Below are positions 35,540 to 45,529 of a stretch of 64,000 nt of DNA, piece after piece. Source of the DNA: Selaginella moellendorffii. Taxonomy: Eukaryota; Streptophyta; Lycopodiopsida; Selaginellales; Selaginellaceae. The notes below the pieces were generated by a model, which saw only the letters and a program-made list of their open reading frames with translations, was not told where the DNA came from and did no database searches. Both the position numbers and the translations under genes were made by a program. The stretch covers positions 257,101 to 321,100 of the forward strand of contig NW_003314282.1 of NCBI RefSeq assembly GCF_000143415.4. Reading direction: 5' to 3'. Numbering within the stretch: the first letter of the stretch is position 1; each line of letters starts with the position of its first letter.

Positions 35540-36905
35540 ACGTACTTCTTGGTGGCCGGGGAGGAGTACTCCGACGTGATGGCAATGCAGTTCCAGCGAA
35601 TCTGGGACTTGCTGAGAGATTGTGTGTCCCAGACGCTTATCGAAGAGCGCTACTGGGAAGATCACGAAGGTCCATGATGGAAGTTCTTTAGCAAGTCGAA
35701 TCGGCCGTGCAATATCATCATGGGCCGGGGACAAAGCGCGTTTGGCAAGGAGAGGAAGAATCCCAACAAGTTTGAGAAGGCGAAGGCCGAGCTCGCTGCG
35801 AAGATCATGGAACTCCCTATCGGAAGCTCAAGATTGTGATATGCTACGCAGCTGCAGGCCAGTTCGTCCAGTTTTTCATGCTGCAAGCAAGAAGCGTTGA
35901 TTCACTGAGAAATCTCTGTTTTCTAACGTTCTTTTGGCGCAGGGAGTCCTCACACCAGTGAATGACGTGCTGGATGTGACTAAGCACGTACCGCTCAAGC
36001 TCTACTTCTTGTTGCTATGAATGGATGCGAGCGTGGCCCCGTGAGTGATGAACAAGCTCGCACCGATTCCGTACTGACTAGATCCTCCGCTTGATACGTT
36101 TGTTCTCCATGGTCACTGGGAAATCAAGCTCATGCTCGAGAGCGCTGTGAAGAGAATCGTAGACTTCGAAGCGTATTCTTCCGAGCACGAGGTCTGTCTT
36201 GCCGGTCTCGAGGCCGCTTACATCGCTGCCATAGAAGGTGGCGGACATATGATCAGTAGCGTGTTCTGGCCTACACTTGAGTCGAAGGAGGTAGAACTCA
36301 TGTGCGAGGTGACTCTCACTGCCATCCCAAAGCACATGTACGTTCTGATATCTCGGAATCATCAGAACGATCTTCTTCATCAGACCGTAGCAGCGGCAGT
36401 GGCGGCAGGAGGAGAAAGAGAGCGAGATTGGCGACGGTCACCAAGAGCACGGAAGTGATCAAGGCGATGAAGGCGGTCTACGAGGTGGAAACTCTACTGC
36501 TCTGTGCGAAGAAATACCCCGACAACGAGGAGGACATACGCGACATGGCATATGGAGTTTTGCGAGGATTGAAAGCTTTGCACAAAGCTGGTAAGCTTTC
36601 TTAATTTTCTTTTCTTCTAGTGTCTGTCTCATCCTTGTTTGTAAACTTCCAGGCTTGGTGTACAACATCATGTATGACTACTCGAAAACCCAGAAAGTGG
36701 AAAACCGCCCAGCCTCATTCGTGACATCGAAGAACTCATCCATGGAGGAAGGAGGGGGGACACGACGTCGAGACGTCGAAGTCGGATAGAAAAGCTTTCA
36801 CGTCGTCGTCGGGCCCAGATGATATACAGCGAGCAGGCTTTCAGGATCTCCTTGGTGCCTGGAAGAGATATCAATGCTCATTCTGATCAAGAAGAAATCA
36901 CGAGG
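35540..36905 (+). pseudogene. kinase-like repeat family, copy K2, head-to-head with K1
   Basis: Plus-strand copy. It starts with VVAGEEYSDVMAMQFQRIWD (about 35560-35620), followed by CVSQTLIEERYWED, the GRGQSAFGKERKNPNK unit (35725-35770), the intron end (35935), the HEVCLAGLEAAYIAAIEGGG part (36185-36245), the Ser-rich linker, GVLRGLKALHKAG (36555-36590), an intron with donor GTAAGC, and KIYK-type downstream sequence. A stop interrupts the last part (GTCGGATAG at 36783). The segment from about 36775 to 36850 is the uninterrupted form of the site into which the Copia element inserted elsewhere. K1 and K2 form an imperfect inverted pair. Confidence 0.65.
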
Positions 36906-37380
36906 GGCTGTTGGCTGCTGGTTGGATGGCCGTCCCCGTCAGCAGGGCAACAAGGCGGGAGGGCTTGTACGGAAGATGTTCCCTCCAACAAAATTTACAA
37001 GGCTGGAGACAAGATCAAGCTTGTCTTTCCTTTCCTCAACGTAGGGCGGAAGGATGTACACCCAGAGCCCAGGGAAGATGGTGGCAGACATGGCAGCGAA
37101 GGCTTTCCCAGCTTAATGCGTACTTGTATCGATGCAGGACAGAAACACCCTCCATCTTCTACTCCACTGCATTATGAGTTGTGGCGAGGCTTGGCTAGGA
37201 TTGATCTTCAGAAGGCGTGGCCAGTGGAAGTGAACGCTCCTGCCTAGCATGGAGAGCTGTTATTGCGTTCTCCCACAACGAGTTTGGCACCAGCCTTAAG
37301 ATTGGGAGGTATTTGGCAGGCGAGGAGGGAGCGAGCACCGAGTACGAAGGGACCACCTTGCTGCGAAAGTAGCCGTACAT
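36906..37380 (+). pseudogene. unrecognised repeated coding-like segment
   Basis: Follows K2 directly and recurs at 55580-55940. The frame includes KIYKAGDKIKLVFPFLNVG (about 36990-37050) and, after a break, EFGTSLKIGRYLAGEEGAS and EYEGTTLLRK with a stop at about 37370. A 142-codon ORF (36819-37247) covers the first part. I do not recognise the family. It may be the 3' end of the kinase-like family gene or a neighbour captured with it. The final EYEG segment also recurs near 40200 and 58770. Confidence 0.4.
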
Positions 37381-37659
37381 GTGTATTGATTATGTAATCA
37401 ACATTTTCAATGTGACTAATATTGACTTTTAAGAAGGTCCTATTTGCTTAATGTTTAAACTTTAGACTGGTCATAAATATGAGCAAGGATAATTCAACCA
37501 TGTCAGAACGCAGGACGTATTCATTCAGAACTCATGCTTGAGCTAGACAAACCTATGCTCTCAGCTGGACAAGAAACTAAGAAAAGAAAAAAGTGAAGTT
37601 GATGTTTTGGAAAGATTCGCGCATTTAGCTTATTAATTTAAAAAATTTACAACTGTATT

Positions 37660-38000
37660 AACGTCTTGATCGTCTTGTCCCGGAGTAGATTTCTAGGATC
37701 CTAAACTCGACCCTATAGCAGGAGATGTCACGCCTACTGATCAGTACGTAAGCATTTGCCAAAGAAAACTTACAATGTGCTCGCGACAAAGTTCGTGAGT
37801 TACAGGAGGAGGAAAAGCTCGACGGTTTTGAGGGCCACCCTTTGCCTTGTTCCATCAGCGCTGGCTGCGCTGTGCCAAGCCGTTTACAACAAAAACGCCC
37901 AGTAGCATTCTCTACGCCCAGTAACATTCTCTAAAGTTCTATTCTCGAAGTTCTGTTCCTTGTCAAAGTCAATTTAGATATTACCTTGTCTGAGAGACCT
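37660..38000 (+). pseudogene. unrecognised coding-like segment, left copy
   Basis: Plus-strand copy of the coiled-coil-like segment at 44919-45167 (words AFAKENLQ, RDKVREL). A CTCGAC insertion and a duplicated 'CTACGCCCAGTA' stretch break the frame. The function is unknown. Confidence 0.4.
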
Positions 38001-38512
38001 TGTTGCTCTACAATATTATTGCGACAGTGTTCCTGGGGTCGTTTGCATCAAAGCGACAGGATCGGAAAATCCGGCACCAGATGGAGAGCCAAATGGCACT
38101 CGGCTTAGAGCTGATTGAGCGTGTCCCTGGCTAACTTGTGGTAATCTTGAGCGCGAAGAACCTACAGAGACCAACGAGACAATGATAATGATCTCAAACT
38201 GTCCTGTTTCGTTTTATTAATATATCACAAAGAATACTTATGCTTCTTGATGGGCACCACAAGACTATAAACAGTATATAGATAGATAGATAAACTTATC
38301 ATCCCAGGGGAAGGCAAAAATTTGCTACATTGACAAAAGTACTTGGAATCCAAAGCATCTATTTATTACTTTATTGTAGTTTGTCGTTCCAGGCTTTTCA
38401 GAAATTGAGATTAAAAAATATAAACACAATAGATGGCTAAGGTCATGAAGGGGGCATCTGTGTTTTAGCTTGAAGCAAAGGGCATCTTGGCTCAATTGAC
38501 ACAGCCTGGATA

Positions 38513-39529
38513 TTAGAAACCAAAGATGTTATCTGCAGCCTCCACAGCCTTCTTTTTGGCGTCTGGGTTCATCTTGTCAATGACCTCCTTGCGCGGCTTA
38601 AACTTGCGGAAGCTGAATTCTGCAAATAGAACAAAAGGACTGTACAGTTTTCAGTGGTTTACATTTAGACACCTCACCTCCAGTGATGCCATTGGAATCC
38701 TCCTGATGGAACAGAATACGGTTGCTATCAGACCAAGCAACGAGTTTGATGCGGTACACCTGTACTGAAAAACATGAGCTGTGACCGAAATACAAAGGGC
38801 AGCCTGGGCACAAACCTTGAAGTACGGGTTTTGCATATCAGGGTACCTTAGGACCCCGATGTCAATTATGGTCTTCTCGTGGTGCTCATGCTTGGCAAAG
38901 AAAGTTTCAAAGCTGTTAATGGTCGCCCCTGACTGAGCAACAAAGAACTTCAATGTCAATCTTGGTTGATTTCAGGACGTCCTCATCTGCAATGAGATTC
39001 ACAAACCAGGTCTGAACCTGTGACGAGAGAAGGCCGCAACGGTTACTAGAGCTCTTCTATAATACATAACTTCTATTACCGCTTTCACAATAGCTGCATC
39101 CGGTGACCCGTCAAACTTGAAATCGCCAGAGCTTTTGTTGAGAAACTTGTCAGCTCTGCTAATCCCATCGCCCATTGGCTCAACCAGGGGATTTTGCATG
39201 AACATGGAGTTGACCTTCTCCCAAGTTCGCTCTTTCGGTGCCACTTTGGCTAGAAGGTCTGTGGTTCCCGAGATGCAAACTTTGAGAACCTCATCCATCT
39301 TCTTCACTGTTTCTGCATTCAATGCCCCAAACGATGGTGCCAGGTTGGTTTGGAGGTAGTCCTCAGCACTCTTGGAACGCACATCAATCTGGAGCATTCC
39401 ACAAGGAGTTAAACACTGCTTTGGGCAAGACAGGTTCAACTTTACCTTGCTGAAATCAAAATTCGCCACAATGTCACCAATCTCCTTGAATGAACCGAAG
39501 GCTCCCTGGATTGTCGCCATGGTTGCCAT
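38513..39529 (-). pseudogene. 282-aa unknown protein, frameshifted copy
   Basis: Inverted paralogue of the gene at 43309-44326. It keeps the ATG at 39529, the same first intron position (donor after GTGAAAGCG, acceptor before GTTCAGACC), the same later introns and the same TAA (38513-38515). In exon 2, near 38938-38945, eight bases (GGGCGCAT in the other copy) are missing, shifting the frame after IDIEVL and leaving FVAQSGATINSF in another frame. The rest is well conserved, so the loss is recent or the copy was corrected by gene conversion afterwards. The upstream TATA region (CTATAAAAA near 39585) is retained. Confidence 0.8.
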
Positions 39530-39860
39530 TGCAATTCACCTTCAGAAGAGGTATGTACACCAGAAGAGGTATGTACACTCAATTTTTATAGGGGTAAATG
39601 AGTTAGTTTAGTGCAGGAAACATATTTAAACCAAAATGAAGTATAGCTTGACTCATCGCGTCATACATATACCTCCAAAAATGCAGGTATACCCGGATTG
39701 AGCGTTCTGAAAGATTAGTTTAGTGCAGAAAACTAGATCGATGCAGGAACGCATCTACACCAAACGCGTTCGGTGCAGAAAACGCCAAGCCTCCTTCGGT
39801 GCAGTAGTCTAGCTTGACCCAATCATATTCTTTACGCATATGCTTCTAGGGCATGATAAG

Positions 39861-40435
39861 GGTGCAGCCCTTAACTTGTTGGGATTCTTCCTCTCCTCGC
39901 CAAACGCGTAGGCCCCAGGCAGTCGCTGGAACCGCATTGTGTCGCAAAGGAACCAGTGCTTGTGGAAAACCACAGGTCCACTAAGTCAACTTTGACAGCA
40001 TGGTCTCAGAGAGTGGTGAAACGAAATGGGCCATGAACGTCAACAGGGTGAAATGACACACTTGTTTCACACGCTGGTCAGGGGCCTTTTGAGAGAGTAG
40101 CAAAAGCTTGATTGGGCTTGTGAGCCTGACTTGTATCCATCCAAGGCCGGCGTGAGATGCTTTGGGTGCCCAAGACTAGGGAGGCGTTGCGGGCATCTGT
40201 TTTTCCGAGAGTACGAAGGGATGAGGTTGCTGCAGTAGTGTGACTAGCAAATCAACGTAGCCGTACATGTGTATAGATTAATTCCTGAGTTCAAGTATGA
40301 AATCAATGAAAAGCTAACATTTTCAATGACTGAAGACTATGTTGACTAAATATTGACTTTTAGCGAAGTTCTACTGTCAAACTATTTGCTTAATTAGACT
40401 CACGCTTCTGAATTGTACAGATCAAGAAGAAATCC
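39861..40435. other. duplicated non-coding segment of the palindrome spacer
   Basis: Matches 56230-56590 and 58660-58960, which are separated there by an AT-rich insertion. It includes a short piece of the kinase-like family (GGGATTCTTCCTCTCC, 39885-39900), the shared CAAAGGAACCAGTGCTTGTGG stretch shown in part, and an EYEG-type tail. No gene is supported. Confidence 0.6.
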
Positions 40436-40439
40436 TACC

Positions 40440-42584
40440 TTTGGCTTTGCAAGATGGCATGCCCCAAGTTGAATGCCAGTGCCAATCTCAAGCGATCCAA
40501 AGCACCAGGCTCTGCAGTGTCTCAGGGGAGCAAAGGGCCGCCTTAACCTTAATCAAGTAACAGTTGTGGAAGAGAGAGCACCACATCTAGCATGTGGCTT
40601 GTGGCAGCCAAGCATTTATAATGACATTGTTTTTTGATCCTTTGATGTTAGCTTTTCTTATCATTGTGAAGTAAAATTCACCAAGTCACCCACCAATAGA
40701 GAATGTGAGTTGGGTTTAAATCGTCAAGAGACATACTAATGAGCTGTGCTGTAATAATAATTCAACTTAGTATGAAAGATTTGCACAATTGGTAATTCGG
40801 CTTGGTTGAAAAACCAGTGGCGCGAAGCTACCATGTGTGGGATTACGACTGAACGCCTCTAAGTCAGAAAGGATGTCGTTCTCTAGCCAGTCCCTGGCGA
40901 GGAAGAGTTCCTGGAGGCAGCAGAGTAGAGTGTTTGTTTCGGACTCTCTAACCAGCACTTGCTCCGGCCATTCCAGCAGCTCCACCTGATCGATCGGAAG
41001 TTTAGAGTGTAAACGAGATGTGAGAACAGCTCCATATCGATTCTTGGAGCAAGGACAGCCAGAATTTACATGGAAAGGTTCCAGATTTTAGAAGCTGCAA
41101 GCCAGGGTTTTAGCGAGGAAGAAGAAGGAACGGATTGGTAAAGTAATCACCGCTACTCTGCCAAGTGCAGCGAGGTTTTCGGTGTAGGAAGCCTCCCTAC
41201 GACGCAGATCTCTAATGTTTTGCAACGCTGCCTTGAAGCTCTTGTACCTACGTCAAGTTAGAAGTGAGCTCCGGATAGTTTCGCAGCTGTATAAAGGGAG
41301 TACCTTGCTAGGAACGACTGGCCTTGATGCTTCGTTGCTCCCGAGCCAAGGATGTCACAGCCTCAAAATGCTGGCACGGGAAAAGAGCGTTAAAAGTGTA
41401 CGTGTATCAAATATAACGTAAGACTGCTACCTCGAGATTATCCAGATTATCAGCTTCACCAGACGTTATTGTGTTCAAAAGCTATCCGCAAGATCAGAAA
41501 GCCTCTGCTCGTCTCGGGCCAATTGAAGCCACATTATCCTTTGGCCCTTCTTTCCATGCTTTAAACTATGAACAGAAGACATAAAACACAGGTGAGAACC
41601 CCAAGCCTGGAAAGGAAGAGGATACTAAACCCTGGCGATGGCTGTGCTCACGGTATCAAGTTCATAGAGGCGGCATACCTCTAGTGCCTGTTGCACAAAA
41701 TTCACATTGAGATTCAAGAAAACGTCACACCAAGACCAACCTTCAATGCCAGTTTCTGATTGGAACATCTCTGCTTCATTAGGAGAGCTTCAAGCATTCC
41801 CAGGCCTTGCTTTGGGCAAGCCGCGAGGTAAACAGGTGCTAGCTGAGATAATTGTTAGACAGACATCAAGAAGGAGGACAGTACTTGAGAATAAACCAAA
41901 CGATGGAGTTCTGTCAAGGTCTTCTTCAAGAAGAGATCGAACGTCCTCCCCTTTTGCTATCAGGAGATCATCAACATGCGCCATCATCCTGATAGAAAAT
42001 TTATATAAATATTCGACATGAGAAGTTCTTACCACTGTGACGGGGAAGAGCATTTACCTCGGTGTCGTTGCTGATAATTGCAGATAAAAGTTCTTGAAGG
42101 TCTTCGTCCCCAGAACTTTTCAATCCTTTGCACTTGGAAGCTATGCTACGCATTCCATCTAAGACCTGCACCTGATAATTGCAAAGTGAACTTAGCACAC
42201 TACACAGTTCATACATGCCAAAGAAAAAGGTATCAGATGTAGGAAATGCGCCACCACCAGCTCCATCCAGTGAAACGTAGAGAGCTGTAGAACATCAACG
42301 TTTCCCAATAGCACCTGTATTAGCTTTTGAAGACCAAGAAGCGTCCCACGGTGGTTGCATTCCGCCCAAAACACACTATTTTCAAGCTTGGAAACCTGAC
42401 TTTGCCATTTTTCCCTCGCCTGCATGTAATAAAATCTAAGAAACTTGCTGCAACCACATCAAACCTTAGAAAAGTCAGGCTTAAAACCTATAGCAACACC
42501 AGGAATTCCATCAGGGAGCCTCGGGCGCAGCCGTGGCATTTGCATAATGAGCAGTGTAACTGCTTCTATGAGGCCATTTTCAGT
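40440..42584 (-). pseudogene. NUP85: NUP85-like nucleoporin, 5'-truncated copy 1
   Basis: NUP85 is a scaffold subunit of the Y (Nup107-160) complex of the nuclear pore. On the minus strand, exons with family words follow in order: [20 protein letters not shown] (42584-42465), EKWQSQVSKLENSVFWAEC, GDEDLQELLSAII, MMAHVDDLLIAKGED, KQGLGMLEALL, EVCRLYELDTVSTAIA (41690-41640) and the helical C-terminus LARDWLENDIL. The 5' half is missing, cut at the junction with an LMBR1-like sequence near 42650. A one-base deletion near 41480 (the ADQIL region) and loss of a splice acceptor near 41570 break it. The last exon is interrupted by a foreign insert (40521-40869) containing 25S rRNA; the final bases are at 40440-40520. 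Confidence 0.8.
40594..40869 (+). rRNA. fragment of 25S rRNA 3' region (decayed)
   Basis: Matches the 3' part of nuclear 25S rRNA, from GGCTTGTGGCAGCCAAGC to CTGAACGCCTCTAAGTCAG, including CATTGTGAAG, CACCCACCAATAG and GCGCGAAGCTACC. Two short internal deletions occur (around 40690 and 40730). Most substitutions relative to the conserved rRNA are C-to-T or G-to-A, as expected after cytosine methylation. It sits inside the last exon of the NUP85 pseudogene, and the sister copy at 59.06 kb lacks it. It is not a functional rRNA. Confidence 0.85.
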
Positions 42585-42654
42585 CTGCCAAGACATAAAA
42601 AAGCATCCAGAAGTTAACGCAAGTCAACAAAACAGCATGGAGAAAGAAACCTGC

Positions 42655-42835
42655 CGGTGATCGCATTAAACACAATAATAGGATCAATACTCTTCACGGT
42701 AATGTCGTTTTATGTTTTGTTTTCTTCCTGCAGATGTTTGGAGGTGTCGGAATGGCAACATTACCACTGAGCCTCGTATTTGTGTTCAAGAATAGGCCCA
42801 AGTGTTATTACTCGTGCTCAATACGTAAAGGTGTG
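42655..42835 (+). pseudogene. LMBR1-like membrane protein, small fragment
   Basis: Third and shortest LMBR1-like copy. [16 protein letters not shown] (about 42657-42702) precedes a short intron with acceptor TTCCTGCAG, then [16 protein letters not shown] (42734-). A two-base deletion after the NRPKC codons shifts the frame compared with 60794-60892. It ends at about 42835, where a scrap of PPR sequence (about 42838-42890) begins. Confidence 0.75.
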
Positions 42836-42837
42836 TG

Positions 42838-42890
42838 GACGAGGAGGATGAGCGAGTCTACGTCGCCGATGCATCGCGGGCAGGAATGTA
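42838..42890 (+). pseudogene. scrap of PPR gene 5' end
   Basis: GGACGAGGAGGATGAGCGA and GATGCATCGCGGGCAGG are from the start of the PPR gene (compare 49058-49130), with the bases between them deleted. It joins the LMBR1-like fragment to the right arm of the palindrome. Confidence 0.7.
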
Positions 42891-43254
42891 CGGTAGTTTA
42901 TCATGCCCTAAAAGCATATGCGTAAAGAATATGAAACGATGTATGATTTTTTTCAAAGTCATGTATGATTTTTTTCAAAGTCATGTAGACTACTGTACCG
43001 AAGGAGGCTTGGCGTTTTCTGCACCGAACGCGTTTGGTGTAAATGCGTTTCCTGCACCGAACTCGTGTTCTGCACTAAACTAATTCATCAGAACGCTCAA
43101 TCCACCTAATCACGTTTTGTTTTTAGACCGGGTATACTGCATTTTTGAAGGTATATGTACGACAAAGTCATGCAGCACGTGCTGCGATGAGTCAAGCTAT
43201 ACTTCATTTTGGTATAAACATGTTTTCTGCACTAAACTACCTCATTTACCCCAT

Positions 43255-43260
43255 TATAAA
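43255..43260 (+). promoter_or_regulatory. TATA box of the 282-aa gene
   Basis: TATAAA lies 49 bases upstream of the ATG, and the same position is kept in the left palindrome copy (CTATAAAAA). The third promoter copy (about 55985) has CTATAATGG instead. Confidence 0.5.
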
Positions 43261-43308
43261 AATTGAGTCTTCTTCTGGTGTACATACCTCTTCTCAAGGT
43301 GAGCTGCA

Positions 43309-44326
43309 ATGGCAACCATGGCGACAATGAAGGGAGCCTTCGGTTCATTGAAGGAGATTGGTGACATTGTGGGGAATTTTGATTTCAGCAAGGTAAAGTG
43401 GGACCTGTCTTGCCCAAAGCAGTGCTTAACTCCTTGTGGAATGCTCCAGATTGATGTGCGTTCCAAGAGTGCTGAGGATTACCTCCACACCAACCTGGCA
43501 CCATCGTTTGGGGCATTGAATGCAGAAACAGTGAAGAAGATGGATGAGGTTCTCAAGGTTTGCATCTCGGGAACCACCACTCTTCTCGCCAAAGTGCCAC
43601 CCGAAGAGCGAACTTGGGAGAAGGTCAACTCCATGTTCATGCAAAACCCCCTGGTTGAGCCAATGGGCGATGGGATTAGCAGAGCTGACAAGTTTCTCAA
43701 CAAAAGCTCTAACGACTTCAAGTTTGACGGGTCACCGGATGCAGCTATTGTGAAAGCGGTAATAGAAGTTATGTATTATAGAATCTATTAACCTTTGCGG
43801 CCTTCTCTCGTCACAGGTTCACACCTGGTTTGTGAATCTCATTGCAGATGAGGACGTCCTGAAATCAACCAAGATCGACATTAAAGTTCTTGGGCGCATT
43901 GTTGCTCAGTCAGGGGCGACCATTAACAGCTTTGAAACTTTCTTTGCCAAGCATGAGCACCACGAGAAGACCATAATTGACATTGGGGTCTTAAGGTACC
44001 CTGATATGCAAAACCCGTACTTCAAGGTTTGTGCCCAGGCTGCCCTTTGTATTTCAGTCACAGCTCGTGTATTTGAGCAGGTGTACCGCATCAAACTCTT
44101 TGCTTGGTCTGATAGCAACCGTATTCTGTTCCATCAGGAGGATTCCAATGGCATCACTGGAGGTGAGGTGTCTAATGTAAACCACTGAAAATTGCACGGT
44201 CCTTTTGTTCTATTTGCAGAGTTCACCTTCCGTAAGTTTAAGCCACGCAAGGAGGTCATTGACAAGATGAACCCAGACGCCAAAAAGAAGGCTGTGGAAG
44301 CTGCAGATAGCATCTTTGGTTTCTAA
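43309..44326 (+). CDS. conserved unknown protein, 282 aa, 4 exons
   Basis: Four exons join in phase: 43309-43758, 43817-44026, 44081-44162 and 44220-44326, with introns of 54-58 bases and a strong AG|GTGAGG third donor. The 54-base second intron is itself open, so its retention would add 18 residues. The product is soluble, mixed alpha/beta in character, with no signal peptide or membrane segment. Notable stretches are CPKQCLTPCGMLQIDVRSK (about 39-57), HTWFVNLIADEDVLK (151-165), FFAKHEHHEKTIIDIG and the lysine-rich end KPRKEVIDKMNPDAKKK. I do not recognise the family. The strong conservation between copies, including splice sites and the TATA box, argues that it is or was recently a working gene. 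The start is the first of two in-frame ATGs; the second is three codons on. Confidence 0.75.
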
Positions 44327-44643
44327 TAGCCAGGCTATGTCAATCGAGCCAAGATGCCCCCTGCTTCAAGCTAAAACATCTTTCTAAATAATAATCAAGT
44401 CCCTCATGACTTTCATTTACTGAAAATAACAGTTTTTTATATTTTTTAATCTCAATTTCTGAAAGAGACAATCAGGAAAACAACGACTTCATAGACCTGG
44501 AACGACAAACTGCAATAAAAGTAATAAATATCTAAAAGCTACATGCTTTGGATTCCAAGTACTTTTGTCAATGTAGCAAATTTTTGCCGTCCACTGGAAC
44601 ATTGAAAGGTGATGATAAGTTTATCTATCTATCTATATACTGT

Positions 44644-45240
44644 TTATAGTCTTGTGGTGCTCATCAAGAAGCATAAGTATTCTTTGTGATATATTAATAA
44701 AAGGAAACATGAGATCATTATCATTGTCTCGTTGGTCTCTGTAGATTCTTCGCGCTCAAGGTTACCACAAGTTAGCCAGGGACAAGTTGATGGCTTGGCT
44801 GTGAGTGCCATTTGGCTCTCCATCTGGTGCCGGATTTTGTTGCTTTGATGCAAACGACCCCAGGAACACTGTCGCAATAATATTGTAGAGCAACAAGGTC
44901 TCTCAGACAAGGTAATATCTAAATTGACTTTGACAAGGAACAAAACTTCGAGAATAGAACTTCAGAGAATGCTACTGGGCGTTTTTGTTGCAAACGGCTT
45001 GGCACAGCGCAGCCAGTGCTGATGGAACAAGGCAAAGGGAGGCCCTCAAAACCATTGAGCTTTTCCTCCTGTAACTCACGAACTTTGTCACGAGCATATT
45101 GTAAGTTTTCTTTGGCAAATGCTTGCGTCCTGATCAGTTGTTTCAGGCTATTTCGGCAGCGCATCACAGGTGTGACATCTCCTGCTATGATCCTAGAGAT
45201 CTACTCCGGGAGTAGATTTCTCGCTCGTTCAAGACGATCC
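44644..45240 (-). pseudogene. unrecognised coding-like segment with coiled coil, right copy
   Basis: The minus strand has an 82-codon ORF at 45167-44919 with a charged heptad-like stretch (AKENLQYARDKVRELQEEKL), then a second 99-codon ORF at 44943-44644 without domains. A left-arm copy lies at 37660-38290. It may be an exon of a gene captured with the palindrome, oriented tail to tail with the 282-aa gene. Not recognised. Confidence 0.35.
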
Positions 45241-45529
45241 AGATGTTAAGGCAGTTGTAAATTTTTAGATTAATTGTTCCTAGTGTTCCTCTAACATGGC
45301 ACTGTTTGGGTTTGAAATCTAGTAAGCTAAATGCGCAGGCCATGCATTTTGTACAATGTATCCAATTTTTCCAAAACAACAATTCCCTTTTTTCTTTTCT
45401 TACTTTCTTGTCCAGCTGAGAACACAGGTTTGTCTAGCTCAAGCATGAGTCGTTCTGACATGATTGAATTTATCCTTGCTCGTATTTACGACCACAATCT
45501 AAAGTGATGCTTGCCTTCCATGCAAGCCT

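Larger units (their letters stand above)
37455..39860. repeat. left arm of large palindrome
   Basis: Reverse complement of about 42893-45510 over its whole length with moderate divergence and small indels. It contains the frameshifted copy of the 282-aa gene, its promoter, and an unrecognised segment at 37660-38290. Confidence 0.9.
42893..45510. repeat. right arm of large palindrome
   Basis: Reverse complement of about 37455-39860, containing the intact copy of the 282-aa gene. Its outer end joins the truncated Copia relic near 45530, and its inner end the PPR scrap at 42890. Confidence 0.9.

Noticed and set aside
43981-44188. Continuous ORF through the second intron of the 282-aa gene
   Set aside because: The 54-base segment has clear GT and AG ends and interrupts the KVYRIKL join; retention cannot be excluded, but splicing is the better reading.
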